In this document: piece by piece, positions 1-6,146 of the stretch
Numbering within the stretch: position 1 is the stretch's first letter
Layout: every line of letters starts with the position of its first letter
Source of the DNA: Candidatus Omnitrophota bacterium
Lineage (GTDB): Bacteria > Omnitrophota > Gorgyraeia > Gygaellales > Profunditerraquicolaceae
NCBI GenBank assembly: GCA_028716305.1
Contig: JAQUQA010000023.1
Coordinates: 1-11,207, forward strand
Reading direction: 5' to 3'
DNA: 11,207 nucleotides
The notes under the pieces: generated by a model
Seen by the model: only the letters and a program-made list of their open reading frames with translations
What the model was told of the DNA's origin: nothing
Databases searched by the model: none
Translations under genes and position numbers: made by a program

Positions 1-968
1 TGGCAAGTTCGGGGACCGGAGCAATGGAGGCGGCGGTAATCAACCTGCTCAGCGCGGGTGATGCCGCGCTTTGCGTGCAGGCGGGGAAATTCGGCGAAAG
101 ATGGACCGAGATCTGCCAGGCCTATGGCATTACCGCGGAGGTCGTAAACGTGGAATGGGGCAGGGCCGTTGATCCGCGGGAAATCGAAAAAAGGTTAAAG
201 GCAAACCCGAAAATAAAGGCGGTTTTTACGACCCTTTGCGAAACCTCTACCGGCGTGGTCAGCGATATCGAAGCAATCGGGAAGGTAGTTAAAGGTTCCG
301 ATGCCGTGCTGGTTGTCGACGCGATCAGCGGGTTAGGGGCAATCCAGCTAAAGACCGATGACTGGTCTGTGGATGTTTGTGTTTCCGGTTCGCAGAAGGG
401 GCTGATGCTTCCGCCCGGACTCGGGTTTATCAGTGTTTCTGCGAAGGCCTGGGAAAAGATTAACTCTTCAAAATTACCCAAGTATTATTTCAGTCTGAAA
501 GCGGCAAAAAAAGCTTATGATAAAACTGATACTCCTTTTACTCCCGCGATTACCCTGATCATCGCTTTGAATGAGGCATTGAACCTGATGAAGCAGGAAG
601 GGCTGGAAAATATCTTCAGCCGCCACAAGAAGATGGCCGACGCTACCCGCGCGGCGATGCTTGCTTTAGGGCTGGAGCTTTTTGCCCCCAGCGCCGGTTC
701 CGATGTGGTTACTGCGGTCAAGGTGCCTGCCGGCATAGACGGGGAGAAGCTGGTCAAGACCATGCGCGATAAATACGGAGTTACTTTTGCCGGTGGCCAG
801 GCGGAATTAAAAGGAAAGATTTTCCGCATGGCGCATATGGGTTTTATCGAAGAGTTTGATATTATCGTCGGGATTTCCTGCCTGGAAAAAGTATTGCATG
901 AGATGGGATATAAGTTTACCCTTGGGCAGGGGATCAGAGCGGCGGAAGAGCAGTTCTTAAAAGGTTAA
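1..968 (+). CDS. Class V (PLP) aminotransferase, serine-pyruvate/alanine-glyoxylate type, 5' truncated
   Basis: PLP-dependent aminotransferase of the class V family that includes alanine-glyoxylate, serine-glyoxylate and some phosphoserine aminotransferases. The gene enters from the left edge: the first whole codon is at nt 3, and the frame reads ASSGTGAMEAA, the conserved PLP phosphate-binding turn, so the ATG at nt 24 is internal. About 321 residues are present; full-length relatives have about 380, so roughly 60 N-terminal residues are missing. Visible motifs are VVDAISGLGA (Asp codon 318-320, expected to contact the PLP ring nitrogen), SGSQKGLM (Schiff-base Lys codon 396-398) and a C-terminal IFRMAHMG, which matches the carboxylate-binding Arg region. 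serA follows on the same strand. From this pairing I infer that it transaminates 3-phosphohydroxypyruvate in place of a canonical SerC. Alanine/serine-glyoxylate specificity remains possible. Family confidence is high, substrate moderate. Confidence 0.93.
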   Translation, partial: ASSGTGAMEAAVINLLSAGDAALCVQAGKFGERWTEICQAYGITAEVVNVEWGRAVDPREIEKRLKANPKIKAVFTTLCETSTGVVSDIEAIGKVVKGSDAVLVVDAISGLGAIQLKTDDWSVDVCVSGSQKGLMLPPGLGFISVSAKAWEKINSSKLPKYYFSLKAAKKAYDKTDTPFTPAITLIIALNEALNLMKQEGLENIFSRHKKMADATRAAMLALGLELFAPSAGSDVVTAVKVPAGIDGEKLVKTMRDKYGVTFAGGQAELKGKIFRMAHMGFIEEFDIIVGISCLEKVLHEMGYKFTLGQGIRAAEEQFLKG

Positions 969-972
969 TGTC

Positions 973-1078
973 GTTACAAAGTCACATTTTCGTTCGGCGT
1001 TCGGTGTTCCGTGAACGGCGTACGCACCAACGCTGAACGCCGAACGCTGAACGCCGCACGAACCTTGTGACCTTGTTA
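973..1078 (+). repeat. Composite heptamer repeat with nested inverted repeats (junction A)
   Basis: This fills most of the gap between the aminotransferase and serA. The right arm is a run of GAACGCY-type 7-bp units (1028-1055) ending in the boundary motif GAACGCCGCACGAA (1049-1062), followed by TGTGACC-like sequence. The left arm holds the reverse complement: CGTTCGGCGTTC (991-1002) pairs exactly with GAACGCCGAACG (1035-1046). An outer pair, ACAAAGTCACA (976-986) with TGTGACCTTGT (1066-1076), matches at 10 of 11 positions. Together they could fold into one long cruciform or RNA hairpin. The remaining 1079-1127 is AT-rich and holds the serA SD; I see no convincing promoter there. Confidence 0.85.
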
Positions 1079-1127
1079 TTTGTGATCTGGTAATATATTT
1101 TATTTCTTCGAACTATAGGAGGTTTAG

Positions 1128-2714
1128 ATGATTAAGATTCTGGTCAGTGATCCATTATCCGAAGAGGGGCTGAAGATCCTCAAAGAGGTAAAGGATTTTC
1201 ATACCGATGTGATTAGCGACTTGACGCCGGAAAAACTAAAGGAGATTATCGGCGGCTATGATGCCCTGATTGTCCGCAGCGCCACAAAGGTGACCAAAGA
1301 GATTATCGCCGCGGCAAGCGCCTTAAAGGTAATCGGGCGCGCCGGGGTCGGCTTGGATAATGTTGATCTGGCAGCCGCGACCCAAAAGGGGGTCATCGTC
1401 ATGAATACCCCCGGGGGAAATACCATTTCTACCGCCGAGCATACGGTGAGCATGATCCTGTCGCTTTCGCGCAATATCCCGCAGGCCAACGCCTCGATGA
1501 AAAAAGGGGAATGGAAACGTTCCAAGTTTATGGGGGTGGAGGTCTATAATAAGATCTTAGGGATCGTGGGTTTCGGCAGGATCGGTTCCGAAGTGGCCAA
1601 AAGATGCCTTGCCGCCGGGATGAAGATCCTGGCCTACGATCCATTTTTATCCAAGGAGGTCGCCGAGGGGTTAGGGGTGGAGGTCGTGGAACTAAAGGAT
1701 TTATTTTCCCGCTCGGACTATATCACGGTGCATACTCCGCTTACCGATGAAACCAGGCATTTGATTTCCACCAAAGAAATCTCCCTGATGAAGAAAGGGG
1801 TGCGTTTGATTAATTGCGCCCGCGGGGGGATCATCGACGAGTCGGCATTGATAGAGGCGGTGAAAAGCGGAAAAGTTGCCGGTGCGGCTTTTGATGTCTT
1901 TGAGAAAGAACCGCTGTCTGCGGATAGCGAATTATTAAAACTCGAAAATGTCATTCTTACCCCGCACCTGGGGGCATCGACGGAAGAGGCCCAGGTAAAC
2001 GTTGCCGTGGAAGTCGCGGAGATCGTGCGCGATGCCCTCTTAGGCAAAGGGATCCGTAATGCCGCGAATTATCCCTGCCTGGAAGCGGAGGTCTGTAAGA
2101 TCCTGGATCCCTATATCAACCTGGCCGAGAAAATCGGCCTCTTCTGCGGCCAGCTGGTTGAAGGAAGATTTGGGCAGGTGAACATCAATTATGGAGGAGA
2201 GATCAACCAGTATGACCTAAGCCCCTTAACCATGGCCATGATCAAAGGGTTGCTTTCTCCCAGTTTGCAGGAAACCGTAAATTTCATCAATGCCACCAGC
2301 CTGGCGGCGGAAAGAGGTATTCGGATCAAGGAATCAAAGCTTTCCAAGGAACACGAGTTTGTGACCTTGATCGAGCTGCAGGTCAAAACCGATAAGGAAG
2401 AGTTAAAAATATCCGGCACGCTTTCTTCCAATAAGAAGCCGCGTATAGTCAAAATCAATGACTATTATATGGAGGCCTCGCCTCAAGGGTATATGCTGGT
2501 CATGCAAAATATGGACGTGCCCGGGATCATCGGAGGTATTGGCACGCTGCTGGGCAAGCATAATATCAATATCGCCGCGATGACCTTTGGCCGCGATACC
2601 CCGGGTGGTAAGGCCATTTCCGTGTTGAATATCGATACCCCGGTTTCTCCGGAGATACTCGAAAAGATCAGAAAAACAGAGAATATCCTGGGAGTAAAGG
2701 TGATCAGGATATAA
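1128..2714 (+). CDS. serA: D-3-phosphoglycerate dehydrogenase
   Basis: Oxidises 3-phosphoglycerate to 3-phosphohydroxypyruvate with NAD, the first step of the phosphorylated serine pathway, in the cytoplasm. The 528 residues match the long form of the family, with a substrate/NAD core, an intervening domain and a C-terminal ACT domain. The Rossmann motif GFGRIG is at 148-153. The 2-hydroxyacid dehydrogenase triad is Arg232 (NCARGG), Glu261 (FDVFEKEP) and His280 (TPHLGAS). The intervening domain spans about 318-445 and the ACT domain about 455-528 (DVPGIIGGIGTLL), so feedback inhibition by serine is plausible. The start is well supported by AGGAGG at 1117-1122, 5 nt before the ATG. The aminotransferase upstream would act on the product of this enzyme. 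The next ORF begins 13 nt after the stop, so co-transcription is likely. Confidence 0.97.
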   Translation: MIKILVSDPLSEEGLKILKEVKDFHTDVISDLTPEKLKEIIGGYDALIVRSATKVTKEIIAAASALKVIGRAGVGLDNVDLAAATQKGVIVMNTPGGNTISTAEHTVSMILSLSRNIPQANASMKKGEWKRSKFMGVEVYNKILGIVGFGRIGSEVAKRCLAAGMKILAYDPFLSKEVAEGLGVEVVELKDLFSRSDYITVHTPLTDETRHLISTKEISLMKKGVRLINCARGGIIDESALIEAVKSGKVAGAAFDVFEKEPLSADSELLKLENVILTPHLGASTEEAQVNVAVEVAEIVRDALLGKGIRNAANYPCLEAEVCKILDPYINLAEKIGLFCGQLVEGRFGQVNINYGGEINQYDLSPLTMAMIKGLLSPSLQETVNFINATSLAAERGIRIKESKLSKEHEFVTLIELQVKTDKEELKISGTLSSNKKPRIVKINDYYMEASPQGYMLVMQNMDVPGIIGGIGTLLGKHNINIAAMTFGRDTPGGKAISVLNIDTPVSPEILEKIRKTENILGVKVIRI

Positions 2715-2720
2715 AAGGGA

Positions 2721-2815
2721 GCGCAAAATGCAAAACACAAAGCGCAAAACTAAAGTTCAAAACGTAAAACTGTTTAGCTTTCCCGCCGAACGCCGAACGC
2801 CGAACGCGGTACGAA
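2721..2815 (+). repeat. A-rich heptamer array and GAACGCS array overlapping a gene start (junction B)
   Basis: Two 7-bp arrays occur here. At 2721-2769 seven A-rich units follow in register (consensus NNNMAAA or similar); GCGCAAA occurs twice, exactly 21 bp apart. At 2788-2808 are three GAACGCS units, ending in the boundary motif GAACGCGGTACGAA (2802-2815). The final A of that motif is the first base of an in-frame ATG at 2815. The arrays therefore lie within the likely 5' coding sequence of the next gene. Unlike junctions A and D, no inverted left arm is present. Confidence 0.8.
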
Positions 2816-4533
2816 TGTTGGTTTTTCTCTTGATTCTGTCATTATTTATTCCTGCAGCCGCTTCTGCCGCGAAGATCACCATTCTCTATACCGGTGATAC
2901 GCACGCCATGATCTATCCTTGTTCCTGTGCCTATGAAGCGGATGGCGGTGTTGCCCGCAGGGCCGCTTTGGTAAAAAAGATCAGGAGGTCTGGCGCGGGG
3001 GTCCTGTTGCTCGACTCGGGAGGGTTTTTTGCCGGAGGGGCGCTGGATGAATATTCTCAAAACAGCGAGCTGGATAAAGCGCGCACCCTGGTAAATTTAA
3101 AGGCCATGGAGTTGATGGGGTATGATGCGGCATGCATCGGCAGCGATGAGTTTAATTTTGGAAAGGATTTCCTGCTGCGGGGCATCGCCGGCAAGAAAAC
3201 GGTTTTTTTGTCCGCTGATATAAAACTTGACGGGATCAAACCGTATCTGGTAAAAGAAGTTGCCGGGGTCAAGATCGGTATTATCGGTTTATCCGATCAT
3301 AAGGCGGCGGAAAAAAGCTCAGGCGTCGGTTTGGTCAATCAACAGGAGGCAATAGCCTCGGCGGTCAATGCCCTGAATGAAGAGGGCGCGCAAGTCATTA
3401 TCCTCTTGAGCTATATGGGTAAGGAAAATACCCTTAAATTGCTCGATCAGGTCCCCGGTATAGATATCGTGATCGCGCGCGGATATTCCAGGCCGGCGGA
3501 TACATTCATGGAGAAACACGGTAACATCACACTCTTGATGCCCTACTGGCAGGGCAAGCGGCTGGGAAAAATATCTTTTGATTTCAGCAAAGACAAGATC
3601 TCCCGCCTGCAGGCAGAAGAGTTGCGTTTGTCCGAAGGGATCGCCGTTGATCCCCAGGTGCAGGCGGCGTTACCCCGGTGTTTCCGGGACAGCGATTGCC
3701 AAAAGCCGGAGATGGCCGGAACCTGCCGGGAACCCGGCTCAAAATCTGCCGCGTGCAAATTCCACGAGGGCAGGCCGATCGAATTAACGGTTATCTCTCC
3801 CAAGAAATCGCTTGCCGCGGATACCGCAAATTCCATTAAAGGTTTTCAGAGGCTTTTTCCCGGATTGAAAGTAACCAAATATGAATATCCTCAGGCAAAG
3901 GCCAGGAAATTAGCGGAGAAACTCGCGATCAGGAGTCTTCCGGCTTACTTGTTTTCCGGAGAATTCGCGCAGGAAGAGAATTTCAAGAAGTACACAGAGC
4001 GGTTTGAAAAGAAAGAAGGGTATTATCTGCTGAAGCCGCAGTTCAGCGGCGTGTCTTTGTTCCTCGACCGCGGCCGCCAGAAAGGCAAGGTAGATCTGTT
4101 TATCAGTCTTTTCTCAAAGGATTCGCCACAGGTCTTAGAGGCGATCAGGAGTTTTAATCCGCGGGTGCATTTCCTGGCCAGCCAGGATAAGGATACCTTC
4201 AGCGCCGCCAAGGGCAGCGTGGAAGTGGAAGAGGATTTGCGTTCTGTCTGTGTGGAAAAATATTTTCCCGGACTTTACTGGGATTATCTGATTTGCCGCG
4301 CCAAGAAGATCAATTCTTCCTGGTGGGAGGATTGTCTTGCCGGGGAGAATACGGATAAAATAAAATCCTGCGCCCGCGGCGAAGAGGGTAAGCAGCTTTT
4401 GAAGGAGAATATCCGCTTGAATAAGGAGATCGAGGTGATGAGCGGCCCTACTTATCTTGTCGACAATCAGGAAGTTTTCGGAACCCAGGGGGCTCCTTCG
4501 GAGAAAGAGCTGAAGAGAATACTAAAAAGATAA
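2728..4533 (+). CDS. Exported degenerate metallophosphoesterase (5'-nucleotidase-like) fused to two CxxC-less thioredoxin-like domains
   Basis: Residues 1-47 form an export signal: a basic stretch, then the hydrophobic MLVFLLILSLFIPAAASAA from Met30. Residues 48-300 resemble the UshA/5'-nucleotidase fold, with YTGDTHA (Asp57, His59), PCSC (65, 67) and DGGVARRAAL. Other metal-site motifs are altered: LDSGGFF for LDxGD, GSDEFN for GNHEFD, LSYMG for LSHxG, and ARGYSR for GHxH. A four-Cys linker follows (318, 324, 333, 343). Residues 350-450 and 455-600 look thioredoxin-like; the second keeps a cis-Pro motif (SGPTYLVDN, Pro574) and Cys508, 523, 536 and 548, but neither has CxxC where expected. 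The start at 2728 has GGGAG (2717-2721) and shares the 12-nt leader ATAAAAGGGAGC with the gene at 8196; 2815 is an alternative that would begin directly at the signal peptide but shows no SD. A periplasmic or surface role is likely, its activity unknown. Confidence 0.8.
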   Translation: MQNTKRKTKVQNVKLFSFPAERRTPNAVRMLVFLLILSLFIPAAASAAKITILYTGDTHAMIYPCSCAYEADGGVARRAALVKKIRRSGAGVLLLDSGGFFAGGALDEYSQNSELDKARTLVNLKAMELMGYDAACIGSDEFNFGKDFLLRGIAGKKTVFLSADIKLDGIKPYLVKEVAGVKIGIIGLSDHKAAEKSSGVGLVNQQEAIASAVNALNEEGAQVIILLSYMGKENTLKLLDQVPGIDIVIARGYSRPADTFMEKHGNITLLMPYWQGKRLGKISFDFSKDKISRLQAEELRLSEGIAVDPQVQAALPRCFRDSDCQKPEMAGTCREPGSKSAACKFHEGRPIELTVISPKKSLAADTANSIKGFQRLFPGLKVTKYEYPQAKARKLAEKLAIRSLPAYLFSGEFAQEENFKKYTERFEKKEGYYLLKPQFSGVSLFLDRGRQKGKVDLFISLFSKDSPQVLEAIRSFNPRVHFLASQDKDTFSAAKGSVEVEEDLRSVCVEKYFPGLYWDYLICRAKKINSSWWEDCLAGENTDKIKSCARGEEGKQLLKENIRLNKEIEVMSGPTYLVDNQEVFGTQGAPSEKELKRILKR

Positions 4534-4542
4534 GTTACGAAG

Positions 4543-4741
4543 GATGAGGGACGAGGGGCGCGAAATTTTATACTCCACGCGCGGTCCGTGGTCCGTGGTC
4601 CTTGGTCCTTGGTTCTTAGTCCTGCTTTTACGCCGAACGCTGAACACTGAACGCCGAACGAACCTTGTGACCTGTGACTTGTGTCTTGTGACCTCAAGTG
4701 GTCCTTGGTCCCTGGTTCTTGGTCCGTGGTACATGGTACAA
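4543..4741 (+). repeat. Four-block composite of 7-bp tandem repeats (junction C)
   Basis: This is the largest repeat block. It opens with two GAYGAGG units (4543-4556). Six GGTCCKT-type units follow (4583-4624), then four GAACGCY-type units (4635-4662) ending in the boundary motif GAACGCCGAACGAA (4649-4662). Next are four TGTGACY units (4666-4693) and six more GGTCCKT-type units (4700-4741). Every block has a strict 7-bp period although the unit sequences are unrelated. The 16-mer ACGAACCTTGTGACCT (4658-4673) is identical to 1058-1073 at junction A, so adjoining blocks are conserved as a composite. Nothing gene-like is visible between 4534 and 4784. Confidence 0.9.
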
Positions 4742-4784
4742 GGAAGCTAAACAGAGAGCATTAATATTATCTAAGGAGACTGCA

Positions 4785-6020
4785 ATGAGCAAGCCTAAAA
4801 TTTATATAATCGATGTGACCAACCGGGACGGGGTGCAGACCTCCCGGATCTGCCTGTCCAAACTGCAGAAGACAATGATCAACCTGCATTTAAACGAGAT
4901 GGGGGTATTCCAGTCGGAGTACGGGTTCCCTTTGACCAATCACGAGACCAATTACCTGAACGCCAATCTGGAGCTGGCGGAGATGGGTGTATTGTCCCCG
5001 ATCAGGTTAAGCGGCTGGCTGCGGGCGACCGAACAGGACGTGACCAAGGCCTTTAAGCTGGTTCCGCGGCTGAGATTTCTTAACTTATCCATCTCTACTT
5101 CCGACCAGATGATCGTGCATAAATTCAAAGGCAAGCTTGATCACGCTACGGTAATCAAAGAAATGGTTGTCGCAGCGAAAGAGGCCAGAAAGCTCGGGGC
5201 CCAGTGCATCGGCGTCAACGCAGAAGATGCCTCCCGGACAAATATGGATTATTTGATCGAATTCGGGATAGCGGCCAAAGAGGGAGGAGCGGACCGCCTG
5301 CGTTATTGCGATACCCTGGGCTGCGACACCCCGTTTTCGATCTACGAAAGGATAAAAACCCTGGCCCAGGCGATCCGCATGCCGATCGAGATCCATTGCC
5401 ACAATGACCTGGGGCTGGTAGTGGCTAATTCCATCGCCGGGGCAAAGGCCGCCTTGGATTGCGGGTGTGATGCCTATATCAATACCTGCGTTAACGGAAT
5501 GGGGGAGCGGGCGGGAAATGCCGATTTGGTTTCGGTGATCCTGGCGTTGAAATACGGGAATATGATGCAGGATTATCCGTTGGATGAAAAAATCAACCTG
5601 CGCGCATCCTGGAAGGCCTGTAAATACGCCTCTTATGCCTTTGGCGTGCCGATTCCCATCAATCAGCCGGGGATCGGGTCCAACGCCTTTGCCCATGAGT
5701 CGGGGATCCATGCCGACGGAGCGCTCAAAGATAGAAGAAATTACGAGTTATATGATTTTGAAGAGTTGGGGAGGGGTGATCCTGAGATCATTGAAACGGG
5801 GCGCAAGATTACCGCAGGAGAATACTCCGGGATCAAGGGGTTCCGTAATGTCTACGAGAAGCTGGAGCTTGAGTTTCGCGATGAAAAGGAAGCGACACAG
5901 GTCCTGGAACTGGTTCGTTACGCCAATGTGCATAATCAAAAACCGTTGGTGGATGAAGAATTGAAATTCATTGCTAAGTACCCGGAGATAGCACGTAAGA
6001 TATTTACTATGAATCCGTAG
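4785..6020 (+). CDS. Homocitrate/2-isopropylmalate synthase-family enzyme (HMGL-like TIM barrel)
   Basis: Condenses acetyl-CoA with a 2-oxo acid (family function); the exact 2-oxo acid cannot be read from the sequence. Counting from the ATG at 4785 the protein has 411 residues. The start is set by AAGGAG (4773-4778); the frame stays open upstream into the repeat block to 4698, but that part encodes low-complexity repeat translation. Motifs are DVTNRDGVQ (Arg14, Asp15; catalytic Arg and metal ligand), IEIHCHND (metal ligands His204 and His206), NGMGERAGN (237-245) and HESGIHADG (304-312). Most isopropylmalate synthases have RDGEQ, here RDGVQ. There is no room for the C-terminal LeuA dimer/regulatory domain, so leucine feedback of the LeuA kind is not expected and the length fits homocitrate synthases of NifV type better. 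No leuCD or nif genes are adjacent. Citramalate synthase is another option. Confidence 0.9.
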   Translation: MSKPKIYIIDVTNRDGVQTSRICLSKLQKTMINLHLNEMGVFQSEYGFPLTNHETNYLNANLELAEMGVLSPIRLSGWLRATEQDVTKAFKLVPRLRFLNLSISTSDQMIVHKFKGKLDHATVIKEMVVAAKEARKLGAQCIGVNAEDASRTNMDYLIEFGIAAKEGGADRLRYCDTLGCDTPFSIYERIKTLAQAIRMPIEIHCHNDLGLVVANSIAGAKAALDCGCDAYINTCVNGMGERAGNADLVSVILALKYGNMMQDYPLDEKINLRASWKACKYASYAFGVPIPINQPGIGSNAFAHESGIHADGALKDRRNYELYDFEELGRGDPEIIETGRKITAGEYSGIKGFRNVYEKLELEFRDEKEATQVLELVRYANVHNQKPLVDEELKFIAKYPEIARKIFTMNP

Positions 6021-6023
6021 TTC

Positions 6024-6094
6024 GTTCTGCGTTCTGCGTTCGGCGTTCAGCGTAAAGTTTTACGCCGAACGCCTCTCGCCGAACGCCGCGCGAA
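6024..6094 (+). repeat. Heptamer repeat with long stem-loop (junction D)
   Basis: It begins 3 nt after the preceding stop codon. Four GTTCNGC units (6024-6051) are the reverse complement of the GAACGCY family. The centre folds into a tight hairpin: 6042-6056 pairs with 6059-6073 over 15 positions with one A.C mismatch (6049/6066). The right arm ends in the boundary motif GAACGCCGCGCGAA (6081-6094). The T-rich sequence after it (6101-6106) is displaced from the stem, so I do not call an intrinsic terminator. Confidence 0.85.
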
Positions 6095-6146
6095 GATATA
6101 TTTTTCCCACTCTTATTATTAACGACAAGGCTGGAAGGATCAAATA

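Noticed and set aside
1073..1099. Possible serA promoter (TTGTTA with TATATT)
   Set aside because: The spacer is only 15 bp and the -35 match is poor; the AT-rich context makes such matches common.
4583..4741. CRISPR array
   Set aside because: Units are contiguous 7-bp repeats with no 25-40 bp repeats, no unique spacers and no cas genes.
4698..4784. Upstream extension of the synthase gene to an ATG at 4698
   Set aside because: The added 29 residues translate heptamer repeat DNA; the ATG at 4785 has AAGGAG at good spacing and begins the conserved N terminus.
5085..5711. 208-codon minus-strand open frame
   Set aside because: It lies wholly inside the synthase gene on the opposite strand; the + frame carries all family motifs, and this translation shows no recognisable domain.
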